NCBI GenBank assembly: GCA_034770075.1
Contig: CM068383.1
Span: forward strand, 46,023,222 to 46,087,221
Origin: Aralia elata
Taxonomy: Eukaryota > Streptophyta > Magnoliopsida > Apiales > Araliaceae
DNA: 64,000 nucleotides
Direction: 5' to 3'
The notes under the pieces are model-generated. The model was not told where the DNA came from. It saw only the letters and a list, made by a program, of their open reading frames with translations, and did not search any database. Shown here piece after piece: positions 1 to 10,645 of this stretch. Position 1 is the first letter of the stretch. The number at the start of each line of letters is the position of its first letter. Made by a program: the position numbers and the translations under genes.

Positions 1-138
1 GGACCAAGAATGTCCCAAAAGACCATCTACGATAACCCTATCTGCTGGCAGTAGACTGTCCAACCAGCGGAAGAGGCTGCCAACCAACCCTGTGGGAGGA
101 GTGGAATCCAAACGAACCACGGCATCTGGGGACGACAT
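1..138 (-). CDS. DUF7745-like antisense ORF, N-terminal 46 codons
   Basis: The ATG at 138-136 opens a frame that runs off the left edge without a stop. It begins MSSPDAVVRLDS and matches the starts of the larger copies at 25316 (element A) and 63477 (element D). As in those copies, a pyrimidine-rich tract ending in AG lies just before the ATG, so the ORF may begin at a 3' splice site. In A the family continues into a segment with LTPTLEEYARF, which I relate to the DUF7745 / plant-mobile-like domain found in plant retroelements. Function is unknown. Confidence 0.65.
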   Translation of the reverse strand, partial: MSSPDAVVRLDSTPPTGLVGSLFRWLDSLLPADRVIVDGLLGHSWS

Positions 139-351
139 CTGTGAAAAAATAGTATCAAAAAAGACTGTACAGGGGTCATTCTCTACCCATAAATAAAAAG
201 CATGCATCATACAGTTAATAATAAAGCCGGTGAATCCCATAAAGATGAAAAGAAACTGTGCGTAAATAAATAAATGAGTTCAGTACATAGTGCATAAATG
301 AAAAAGAAATCTAAGCAGGTGCCGATACAAAAGGCCCTATCCTATCCTGGT

Positions 352-2323
352 CTAAATAAAATCAGTATCATCTATGAAAGCAGGATCCTCGAACTGATCC
401 CCCGGAGTCGTCGAGCTCGGAGGACCAAAGTTCATATCAGGGATGTAGGGATGCGCTGTGGCATCAGATGAACTCGGGCCTGCATCATAACCTGCACCGT
501 CAGGATCGTAGGTATAAGCCTCCTCCGGGGTCCGGCCCAACCCCCGAATAAACAGCGACAACTGATCCACCTGACGGGTCAATGTGGCGATCTGCTCAGC
601 GTGGGTAGGGGTCCGAACACAGGCAGCCCAATCGGTCATCGTAACCGAGCCTGGAACCATGTCTCCAAGAAAGAAAGTGGCCCGAGTCTGGGGACCGATG
701 GTACGAGGTACCCACCAAGTCCTGAAAGCCTCACTCGTACTGGGGCCTGTGGAAAGCATCCGACCGTCCTCCCCGGCGAGCATGATCTCCGAGGGCTGAG
801 AATCCAGCGGCCAGAAAGTAGTGAAAGAAAGGGAGTGCGGGATGCGGATCTCCCCAGTGACGCATCTGAATGCGCGCTCTCCCAGATACATCACCCAGCC
901 TCCAACACTCTGCAAAGTGAGGCGACGGGTGGAAAGCTCGAACTCCGGGCCGGAAGGATGCCCGTCAGCAAACCCCACAGTCAGATGCTCGGAGAGGTAG
1001 GGAATCCAGATGACGTCGGCAGCCGTGATCAACTCCAGCTGAATACGACAATGTGCAAAGCTGCCCGACACGGGGACCTCCTCCAGAGTACTGTGATGCC
1101 ATCGCCGACCCCGAGGATAAGTGTCCGGGCCCAGAGTAGTGATAGGCCTCAGACATGGCAGCCGCTCGTAAGCCCAGAACTGTGAATAGAAACAAGGCAA
1201 GGCATGAGTCACTATCAAATACAGAAAAGAGATGAAAGGAAAAGAAATACAGTAAGAGAGAGGAGGAGGGGACTCACCAACAGAAAGTGGTAGAAGCCGA
1301 GCCAGGCATCAGTCTGTCCCTCTGAGCGTAGACGCAGACCGTGGAGGAAATAAGCAAAAGTGAATGACCCCCAATCGTATTCACCAATCCGGCCTACATC
1401 TCGAACAGCCCCTACGACGCTGAAGTGGATGGTAGAAGAGTTGTTCCCTAGGAAACAACCCCTCATGATAGTCAGGAACAGACGCCGTAGTAGGATGTCA
1501 CGAGTGCCCTGGTCCGCTGGGATGGGCTGTGCGTATAGACCCCCAACGGCATCGACGGCCAAAGCCCCGGACCGAATACTACGGGCCTTGAAGTCCCGAT
1601 CATCAGCAGCGAAGCCTAGCAAAGCTCGGACCTCCACTGGAGTGATATCAAGATCCAGGGGGACACGGGACCCGGTGAACTCTATGCCCGTAATGTACCT
1701 CCAATCCCAGGGGGTCAGCACGACCTCGCAGTCAAGAAGATGGAGAGACTGCGTATGGTGGAACCATCGCTCGGATAAAGCCCTCATGTAACCCCAGGGG
1801 CACTGACGGGGAATGATAGTGAAGAAATGTCGAAAGCCCCAAGAGTCCACCATCTCCCGGTAATCACTATGCAGGGCCGCGTAGAGAGAGTAAATGTTGA
1901 ACCAATTACCCCTCGGCTGGGTAAACTCAGGCACCTGTGAAAATCACCAATGGGTCAATCCAGATAGAACCGGAAATTGAGAAATCAAGAACAAATGAAA
2001 AGCCGAATCGAGGATACCTCATTAGCCACAAGAGATGCCGAGGGATGACAACTGAGATCCTGACCCAATAGATCGGGTATCTGGACAGAAGCGCCAGATA
2101 AGGCGCGATGAGTGGGGGGAGCTGATGTGCTGGAAGACGGCTCCTCCACCGCAACCTCCGGAGGAGCAACCTCCTCAACGTCCGGGTGATCAGGACGGAT
2201 GACAGACTCCGCCAAGCGACGAGCCTGACGGGTACGAGGGGGAATAGGGGCAGGTGCAGCCCTACGACGGCGAACACCCGAAGTCCGAGAGGCGGAGGAG
2301 CTACTGGGCGCATCACGATCCAT
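352..2323 (-). CDS. Antisense plant mobile domain (PMD) protein, three exons, open throughout
   Basis: Three exons are inferred: 2323-2018 (306 nt), 1934-1278 (657 nt) and 1179-352 (828 nt including TAG). All junctions are GT-AG and phase 0 (donors GAG/GTATCC and TTG/GTGAGT; acceptors TTTTCACAG/GTGCCT and CACAG/TTCTGG). The product is about 596 aa with no internal stop. Exon 1 is a low-complexity Ser/Arg/Pro region (MDRDAPSSSSASRTSG). Exon 2 has ALSERWF, LHLLDCEVVLTPWDWRYITG and DWGSFTFAYFLHG. The pattern of an ERW, a hydrophobic strand and a TPxDxxxITG-like segment is that of the MAIN/PMD (PF10536-type) family. The C-terminus is acidic and disordered. The gene is antisense to its host retrotransposon and is the only unbroken copy of three. 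Its role is unknown; domesticated relatives such as MAIN act in meristem and genome maintenance. Confidence 0.8.
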
Positions 2324-2325
2324 AG

Positions 2326-2786
2326 CTGGAATAGAACGGGCGAGAAAGAAGGTAAGTTCCCTTTTAAAATTATGTAATGAACATTCTAAATTTCTAGCCT
2401 CATCATATGATTAATGCAACATGATGCATGGTTATGGTAAAAAAAAAAAAAAAAAAAAAATCGGCAGAGTTCCGTTTGTAAAATGGACATCCCAGGCATA
2501 AGCCAAACGTGTTTTCCATCAATCAAAGCCTCAAACAGATTTAAATTGCATTCATATGTGTAATTACATCATGTAATGCATGTTTCTCTTGCAGAAAAGG
2601 AATAACAATATGTGGGACCGCCTCATGAACATAAAATAGGACTCACACAGTTGATACATAGCATGTATATATGATGGTACATTGCATGAACATTGTGAAG
2701 CATACATTTTATGTCTAAACATGCAAATAGTCAAATGTATAGCAAAAACATTGACGAAATTGAAAAGTGACCGGTCAAAGTGTTAC
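2326..2786 (-). other. Leader intron of the antisense PMD gene, with poly-A/T tract
   Basis: A GT at 2786-2785 (CTACAG/GTAACA on the minus strand) and an AG at 2327-2326 just before CTATGG bound a 461-bp non-coding stretch. It has no ORF, and an A run of about 22 (a T run on the gene strand) lies near 2439-2460. Element D has the matching intron at 60832-61279. Element A has lost nearly all of it. Confidence 0.6.
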
Positions 2787-2931
2787 CTGTAGCGCGTAGA
2801 TCGACCCTACCGGAGCAGTTTTTGCAGGAAAATTGAAAAAAATCGACAAAAAGCCCTTGCGAACAAGAAAAATCGAGAGAATCTCTGAGGATTGCAAGTT
2901 GAAAGTGACAGATCTGGAGGAGGCGCGTTGG

Positions 2932-2990
2932 TTATAAGGCCCGATCTTGGCCGCAGATGTATCTGCGGCTGGCCGCAGATCCATCTGCGG
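2932..2990 (-). promoter_or_regulatory. Palindrome array and TATA-like box upstream of the antisense gene
   Basis: Two perfect 18-bp interrupted palindromes of form CCGCAGAT-NN-ATCTGCGG start at 2951 and 2973, exactly 22 bp apart. On the gene strand their centre dinucleotides read GG then AC. A TATAA-like word (plus-strand ttataag, 2932-2938) lies downstream on the gene strand. That order and spacing resemble a core promoter behind an operator-like array. Promoter function is inferred. Confidence 0.5.
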
Positions 2991-3057
2991 CTGGCCCTGG
3001 TGGGACCCACCTTGCTCCCTTGAAGCCATTTGACGTGTTGAAGTGAAAAGTTTACGC

Positions 3058-3939
3058 GATGGGTGACCGGCGACGATACCCGGCCCCGACGAAACGATCG
3101 ACCGGCGACGATAACCGTCGATCACGAGATGGATGTCCGGCGACGATAACCGGCTCCGACAGATAACCAACCGGCGACGATAACCGGGGGTTACGCGATG
3201 GGTGACCGGCGACGATACCCGGCCCCGACATGACGATCGACCGGCGACGATAACCGGCGATCACGAGATGGATGTCCGGCGACGATAACCGGCTCCGACA
3301 GATAACCAACCGGCGACGATAACCGGAGGTTACGCGATGGGTGACCGGCGACGATACCCGGCCCCGACATGACGATCGACCGGCGACGATAACCGGCGAT
3401 CACGAGATGGATGTCCGGCGACGATAACCGGCTCCGACAGATAACCAACCGGCGACGATAACCGGGGGTTACGCGATGGGTAACCGGCGACGATACCCGG
3501 CCCCGACGAAACGATCGACCGGCGACGATAACCGTCGATCACGAGATGGATGTCCGGCGACGATAACCGGCTCCGACAGATAACCAACCGGCGACGATAA
3601 CCGGGGGTTACGCGATGGGTGACCGGCGACGATACCCGGCCCCGACATGACGATTCGACCGGCGACGATAACCGGCGATCACGAGATGGATGTCCGGCGA
3701 CGATAACCGGCTCCGACAGATAACCAATCGGCGACGATAACCGGGGGTTACGAGATGGGTGACCGGCGACGATACCCGGCCCCGACGAGACGATCGACCG
3801 GCGACGATAACCGGCGATCACGAGATGGATGTCCGGCGACGAAAACCGGCTCCGACAAGATAACCAACCGGCGACGATAACCGGGGGTTACGCGATGGGT
3901 GACCGGCGACGATACCCGGCCCCGAACGAGACGATAGAT
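3058..3939. repeat. Higher-order tandem array of 35-bp monomers, element E
   Basis: About 25 monomers of 35 bp, each with the core CCGGCGACGATA (reverse complement TATCGTCGCCGG). Four monomer types alternate to make a 140-bp higher-order unit. The reading frames across it (SSPVGYLSEPVIVAGHPSR-type peptides) come from the repeat itself: 35 and 140 are not multiples of 3, so any frame changes between units. I treat the array as non-coding. It sits between the antisense gene promoter and the 3' LTR, as in A and D. Confidence 0.93.
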
Positions 3940-4148
3940 TGAAAGAGTGAACCCAAAGACTAACAAACAAGGTCAAGGGGTTGATACATTGACACTCTTA
4001 CGAATGTCTTGCATGCATTACATCTTATGTTGCATCATAAGCTACATGTGTGGCATCATGTATGTACTGTCATTCTTACGCACTGTCATTCATGCATCGA
4101 GTGTCTATTCTTTATCCTGTTCATTTCATTTATCATTTCATAAACATG
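3940..4148 (+). other. Non-coding 3' internal spacer of element E
   Basis: Moderately AT-rich sequence with repeated GCAT-containing words. It corresponds to 59779-60015 of element D, reverse complemented. No convincing gene is present. Confidence 0.6.
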
Positions 4149-4174
4149 ATAAAGAGGGGCAGCTGTAGACACTT
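4149..4174 (+). other. Polypurine tract and 9-bp stub of the 3' LTR of element E
   Basis: AAAGAGGGGCAGC is followed by TGTAGACAC, the same tract and LTR start found on the minus strand at elements A (21475) and D (59778). After TGTAGACAC the sequence becomes copia LTR (TTAGGGTATATC), which marks a deletion or recombination junction. Confidence 0.8.
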
Positions 4175-5456
4175 AGGGTATATCAAATGGTATGATTGGA
4201 TATAATAAATTGTACATGGAGATAGGTGAATGGTCATCAAAGAATCTAACACTTCTAGTAAAAGGAAAGAATGTCTTATATGACTCGATAAATGACGACT
4301 CAGAAGTCTTTGGCCAAAGCAGAATGAAATTAGAAAGGAGTTTCTAATTTGCATTAATCAGAGTTGTGTATTTGAGAATCGAAATACATATAATTAAATA
4401 GAATAAGACTTGACAGTAATTCCATGTCATATATTTAATTGGGACATTGTATGGTAGAAGGATTGAATTGTACGGTAACTATTCACTGAAAGGTTCTTTT
4501 GTGATTAATGTTGAAATCTATATTATCTAGAAAGTCGTTGATCGCTCAAGGGGCTTACCCTTATTGTAGAATAAATATTATTTATTTAAATAAATTAAAT
4601 AGTTTAATTTATTTATTTAAATAAGATTAGAATTGTTCTAATTGATTTATTCACAACCGGTTTAATATGGAGAACCTAAAGGATCACACCGCAAAAGGAA
4701 AATATTTGTTTAAGAAGTAAATGGCATAATTATAATAATAAGTTAAGTGTATTTAATTTAATCTATGGAGATAGAATAAATTAAATAGCTTAATATTTAT
4801 TATTTAATATTTTAGAAATATTAAATATAAACTAATAAAAGGAATCTTATTATTATTATTACTATTATTATTATTTAATTCCTAAAAGGGTTTGAGAATT
4901 AATTAATAAAAGTGCTCACATAAATTCCTAATTGGATTAGGAGTTTAATTAATTAAAGGAGTTTAATTAGAATAAAAACCCTAAACCTAAATAGTTTAGG
5001 AGGGTTCCCTATATCTATAAATAAGAGGAGTCTTATTATGATTTGGGTTAGACAGTTACACACTCTTCCATAAGAATTGGAGAGAGAGAGTACGGGCAAT
5101 TTTTATAGAGATAGAAACTAGGGTTTTGCCAACACCCATCTTCTTGAACAACTATTATTCCTTGGTGGATCACCTCCAAAGGCCAAACACTTGGGTGGCT
5201 AACGTTGATCAAAGGAAGGAATTTAATCGGTGGAATTCAAGGAGAATGCGAAGGATTTGGAGGTGAACTCGTACATGTGGAAGCATGGTTCTACAAGGGT
5301 ATAATTCTATATCTTTATCTCTTTCGTTTAATTGATAATTAATCACAAGGATGATCATGGTGATGGTTTGTATGAAAAATTTTAAATTCGTTTTGTTGCG
5401 CTTCCGTACTATTTATGTAATTTGATTGCATGTTCGCGCTATATACAAACCTAACA
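4175..5456 (+). repeat. 5' LTR of copia 1, left end missing
   Basis: The sequence matches about 11151-12426 of the 3' LTR. A TATAAATA box at 5016-5023 lies behind the inverted word CCTAAATAGTTTAGG (4986-5000). The LTR ends CCTAACA at 5456. AT-rich with ATT-triplet runs near 4850-4875. Confidence 0.9.
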
Positions 5457-5457
5457 G

Positions 5458-5469
5458 TGGTATCAAAGC
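5458..5469 (+). other. Primer binding site of copia 1
   Basis: TGGTATCAAAGC begins one base after the LTR. It matches the usual plant copia PBS (TGGTATCAGAGC, initiator tRNA-Met) with one change. Confidence 0.85.
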
Positions 5470-5573
5470 CTAATCTTGTGCTAATTATCGATTTTGATGA
5501 TTCTATGTGTGTATGGTATGCGATTGGATCGAAATTTTTGAGCAGAATCTGTTTTTTTTGAATCTGCTACGCG

Positions 5574-5691
5574 GCGCAGCTGTGCCGTTTCCAGTTTATT
5601 CTGGAGCGCAGCTGCGCCCAAACCTAGAAAGTCGTTTCTGGGGTTCAGTGCAGCTACGCCGTTTCCCAGTTCATTATGGGCGCAGATGCGC
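5574..5691 (+). repeat. Cluster of four GC-rich 12-bp dyads in the copia 1 leader
   Basis: Words of type GCGCAGCTGCGC start at 5574, 5606, 5648 and 5680. The two pairs are each spaced 32 bp, with AT-rich linkers. The second linker contains CCCAGTTCATTATGGGCG, also found with one change in Athila-like element F at 54449. Copia 2 lacks this part of the leader. Confidence 0.8.
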
Positions 5692-6034
5692 CGGACAGTA
5701 GAATCCGAAATAATTTTTCCTTCAATTAAAATAAATAGTTTATTTAATTGATATAAGTTTAAAATAAAGATGTTTATTTTATGTGGAATAAGATTTCAGA
5801 TTGCTAAAATTAAAGGAGTTTAATTTGGATTTAGTTTTTGATTAAAATAAAAGAGTTTATTTTGTTTCAAAACTAAATATTAGCAAAATGTTTGCCCATT
5901 AATTGATATCAATGCATATATGGAATGGTTTTATTATTCATGAGATGAATGTTATTTATTGATACATATGGAGATATGTATGATAATAAATATGGATTGA
6001 TTATGGACTACTGACCAATATGTGATTGGATTTA

Positions 6035-6476
6035 TTTTAGTAGATGCTTGAATCAATGGGTTTTTATAAATGGGGTCTACGTACCTCATCTTCTCTAGTT
6101 TTTCTTGATGTAAATTCTATCTTCCTCTTATGTACTTCCCCTTGACTGCTGATCAAGGTTTCTATTTATTATAAATAGTTTATGTAATAGGTTTAGTTAG
6201 AATTACTTGAAGAATTGGAGACAAAGGAGCAAAGAGCGCTTGAAGACCCGTTTGTAATGGAGCTCGGGTTTAAATGTAATAGTTATATTTAAATTTTGTT
6301 CTTGCACCCTAGGTTTGACCTTTTGGTTCATTTGGTGGCTCTAGTGAACCAAATTAGAATAAAATTCCATAATCAATCCGGGTAGAATATAGTATTCTAT
6401 ATGTGCATGCTTACTATATATATATATATTATATATTATACAACATGCTTCGCATGTTAAATAATATGACGCGTAT

Positions 6477-6522
<46 letters not shown>

Positions 6523-7146
6523 TGCGCGCTAAACAAGATGAGACTAATAATAACAAACCCCTCAAAGAAATTATATTAAGTCCTAAGCGTTCAAAGATAT
6601 TAGGAATATCGAACGTCGCCTTCTAGCATGGTAAAGTAATAGAGTATTAAATATTTAATATGAGTTTGTTGTGTCACCACAAGGCAAGTATTAAATATTT
6701 AAGATGTTGCATTATCACATTTGATGCTTATTAAGGAATTGAACATTACTGTTTTGTTGTGTCACCACAAGGACGGTATTTTTCTCTTCACATATATGGA
6801 AGTGCTAGGTTGGACTTAACTTGGATAATTTTGATTCGGATGTGTCACCACTTGATCAAAATAATCTAAGAGGCAAAATACAAGGAGTTACATAGTGATG
6901 TAATTGATAATAGTTGTCTACCTATTTATTTATATATCGTTTGTTGTGTCACCACAAGGCTATATACATTTAAAATGGGATCCTTATTCTCACTAGCAAA
7001 TCTTTAATTAGAATTGCCGAACTATATATTGAGGGTAATATAGTTTGATGAAATAGTGAGAGATACCAATTTAAAATAAAGACCTAATTTATTTTGGTAA
7101 TTAATGTATGCTAAAATGTTGTCTATTTCATTTACAGAATTTTACA
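6035..7146 (+). other. Long 5' leader of copia 1 with microsatellite and hairpin words
   Basis: Non-coding leader matching 45343-46440 of copia 2. It holds an (AT)n/(GT)n microsatellite at about 6408-6520, expanded relative to copia 2. Repeats of TTGTTGTGTCACCACAAGG occur at 6666, 6754 and 6941, with a shorter form at 6841. Each can fold as TTGTG-TCAC-CACAA. The stretch 5692-6034 is also non-coding. Confidence 0.75.
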
Positions 7147-10100
7147 ATGTCTACTTTACTATCACTGCGAATCATATAAGATGCTAATTAACTAGACCAA
7201 ATAACACGGACTAGTTAAGGAATTTGAGAATAGTTTTCAAGGCTGAAAAGCTATCTTATGTCCTTAATACGCCTATCCCTGCAATAGTTGCAGACAATGC
7301 CTCTGAGGAAGAGATTGCTACTTTTAAAAAGTGGCAAGATGATGCACAGTTGGCTCAATGCATCATGCTCGCATCCATGAGTAACGAGCTTCAGCATCAG
7401 CATGAAACTATGGATGCTCCTATTGTACTCCGGCACCTTCAAGGAGTTGAATGGTGAGGAAAGTAGGACTGCTAGATATTAGATATCTAAGGAGCTCTTC
7501 CAATCTAGAATGACCGATGGCACTACAGTACATACTCATGTCCTTAAAATGATCAATTCGATTGAATAATTAGGATAACAAGGTTTTGTCATGGATGGAG
7601 AGTTGATCCAAGATTTGATCTTACAATCACTTCCAGACTCTTTCTCACAATTTGTTGTGAATTTCCACGTGAACAAATTATATGTCAGCCTGCCTGAGTT
7701 GCTTAAACACGTTGAAAAACTGTAAAGAGTCACTTTCCAACCAAGAAAGACCAAGTCTTATTGGTAGATGATTCTTCTAGGAAGCGAAAGAGGGCCAAAT
7801 GATCTTCTTAAAAGAAGAACAATTCAAAGAAGGTAAATAGAAAGGCAAAAATAAAGGACAATAAGAACAAGACTGATGCAAATAGCAAAGGAGTTTGCTT
7901 CCATTGCAATAAGCCTAGATACTAGAAAGGAAACTGTAAGGAGAATCTTATAGAGGATAACCAGAAGAAGCTTACTGAAGCTTCGGTTACAAATACAGGT
8001 TTGTTCATGATTAAAAATAAATCTTTCTGTAAGTTAAGGTTCTACTTGGGTATTGGACACCAGCTATAGTTCTCACGTATGCAATCCAATGCAGAGACTA
8101 AGCAGAAGTAGAAAGCTAAATAAAGAGTAAGTAATCTTATGTGTGGGAATGGAGCAAAGGTTGCTGCATTAACCATAGGAACTTATAGTTTAGCATTGCC
8201 TACAGGCAAGTCTATTAAGTTAATAAGTTGTTATTATGTTTCAGTTCTCTTTAGAAACATTATTACTTCCGTTGTTGGACAAGGAAGGTTCTGGTATTAT
8301 ATTTAAGAACAATTGTTGTTCTATTTATAATGATAATGTTTTGTTTGAAACTGGAAGATCACTTGATGGACTTTGTAAACTTGACTTACATGAAAAATAA
8401 TTTTGTAAATTGAACAAACTAGTAAAAGAAAAGGAGATGATCATTCAAAGAGTTGAATATGTGTATTTGATGAAATACAAGTTTGAATTATTTGAAAGGT
8501 TCAAAGAATTCAGAAGTGAAACAAATTGACAAAGTATTAAGATTCTTTGATCAGATCAAGGAAGGAATACTTGTGCAATAAGTTTCTAGATCATCTCAAA
8601 ATGGTATTTTCTCATAATGGACACCTCCTGATAGGAAATAATTGATTGGTGTATCTTAAAAGGGAGAAATTGTACCTTGTTGGACATGGTGCAGTCCATA
8701 ATAATTTTTACTGACATTCTAGTATCCATCTGGGGTTATGCCCTAGAAACGGCTGCATATCTACAAAAATAAGGTAACCTCAAAAATCCGAGCCCAAGAC
8801 TCCATAAAGGTTATGGATAGGAAGGATTCCTACTCTTAAGTATGTTAAGATAAGGGGTTGTCCAGCTTATGTGAAAAGGTTTCAAAGATAAGTTTGGGAC
8901 AAAATCTGACAAGTGTAGATTTGTGGGACATCTTGAAGAAAGTTTAGGAAATTAGTTCTATAATCCTACACGCTGCCTTCTTAGATAAAGGTGTTTATCA
9001 TTGAAGGAGCTAGTGGGAGGGTAATAGATCTTAAAGGAGTTCAAGAACCACAAAGCACTTTAAGTCGAACCGAGGAACCTGTAGATAGACCTATTGTACC
9101 ACAACCGAGTCGTAAATCTTGAAGAGTATCGAAGATACCTGAGAGGTATGGATTCATCATAGAGGATGATGATGAGGTACGCATCATAGAGGATGATGAT
9201 CCAGTTATATACGATGAGGCTATGAGTAGAAGACACTCAGAGAAATGGTAGATGGCCATGAAATCCGAAATGAACTCCATGTATAAGAACCAAGTATAGA
9301 CTCTGGTTACTCCACAAAAGGGCTTAGTGCCTAGAGGGTTAATATGGGTCTTTAAGAGAAAGACTAGGGCAAATGGCAAGGTAGAGACCTATAAGACCAG
9401 ACCTTTTTAAAAGGTTTTTCAAGTCAAGGAGTTGACTGTGCTAAAACCTTATTACCAGGTAATGCTCAAGTTCATTTGGATTTTGCTTGTGATTGCAGCT
9501 TATTACGAAATCTGGCAAAATGGATGTGGAGACACCCTTCCTCTATGAAGACTTGAGGAGAATGTATGTATGATACAACCAGAGGAATTTGTTTCAAAGG
9601 TTGAAGAAAATCATGTTTTAAGCTACAATGATCCATTGATGGATTGAAGCAAGCTTCTCAAAGATGGAACATTCGTTTTGATGAAACAATCAAAAGAGTT
9701 TGATTTTATCAAAAATGAGAATGAACCGAGTGTGTACAAAAGGGTCAGTGGGAGCACTGTGACATTCCTAGTATTATATGTTGATATACTACTGATAAGG
9801 AATAACACACCAATGCTACAATCAGTAAAGATAAAATTGTCTAAACATTCCTCCATGAATGACTTGGGAGGAGCATCCTATAAATTGGGGATATAAATCT
9901 ATATAGATAGATTTAAAAGGATGTTCGGCTTGACCCAAGGAACGTATATTCATTTGATGCTAAAGGCATTTAGCATGGAAATCTCCAAGAGAGGTCTCAT
10001 GACGATGAGCCATGGAGTGTATCTCTCTAAAATTATCCCCAATTGAAAGAGAGATCGCATGAGTTACTATCATGTATGAAATGAATATACAAGGCTTGAT

Positions 10101-10630
10101 GTTGATCAGTCATATTCTGGAGAAGATCACTGTAAGACAGTGAAAAACATCTTTAAGTACCTAACCAGTATTGAGGATGTGATCATGATTCATGGTGGGT
10201 CTGAATTAAAACTAAAGGGCTAAATAGACTCAATTTTTTTCAGACTGACCAAGACGATAACAAATCCACTTTAAAGTAAATCGTTACCTCAAAAGGTGGT
10301 GCAGTGAATTGGAAAAGTTCCAAACAGCAAAGAGTTGCTGGTTTGGTGACAAAGACAAAGTATATAGCTGTAAATGAAGTTGCAAGTTGATTGTTTGGAT
10401 GAAAAGTTTATTACAGAACTAGGAATAGTTCCTAAGTCTCATCTTGGATTCAAACAAGTGTTGCGGCACTTTCATTTGATTAGTGGAATCATTGAAAGAG
10501 GAAAAGTCACTATAGAAATAGTGGACTCTCGAGAACAATATTGCATATCCATCTACTGAAGCTTTATCCAACAGTAGGATGATCGTCACTTAGAGAAGAA
10601 GGGAATTAGACACCATGGCGATTGGCTTTA
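7147..10630 (+). pseudogene. Degenerate copia gag-pol, element 1
   Basis: Similarity to copia 2 runs throughout, but the frame is broken by many stops and indels. Visible remnants are a gag segment near 7224-7457, a zinc-knuckle-like CFHCNKPRY with a stop where the Trp should be (about 7890-7930), protease region words near 8040, an RT YVD remnant near 9778 and an RNase H region near 10250-10370. A deletion of about 300 bp near 8440 removes the pre-integrase zinc finger and the first integrase catalytic Asp. The recognisable 3' end is near 10630, just before the purine tract. Confidence 0.88.
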
Positions 10631-10645
10631 GTGCAAGTGGGAGAT

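Larger units (their letters stand above)
1..4174 (+). mobile_element. Tat/Ogre-lineage LTR retrotransposon E, 3' part
   Basis: Only the 3' end of this element lies in the window. Its sense strand is plus: a polypurine tract and the first 9 bp of the 3' LTR occur at 4149-4174 in plus orientation. The antisense PMD and DUF7745-like genes are on the minus strand, followed by the 35-bp-monomer array, as in elements A and D. No gag-pol of this copy is in the window. The 3' LTR is cut after TGTAGACAC and joined to copia LTR sequence, so the rest of the LTR and the target duplication are lost. Lineage is assigned by near identity to element A, which has a Tat-type polyprotein. Confidence 0.88.

Noticed and set aside
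601..1185. 194-codon frame opposite the PMD gene of E, and similar frames at 24569-24853 and 62397-63008
   Set aside because: Shadows of a GC-rich coding exon; no domain and no conserved start.
3058..3939. CRISPR-like array
   Set aside because: The units are contiguous 35-bp variants with no unique spacers, in a plant retroelement. The same applies to 22011-22813 and 60016-60540.
7147..10630. Functional copia polyprotein in element 1
   Set aside because: Many stops and a deletion through integrase make this impossible.
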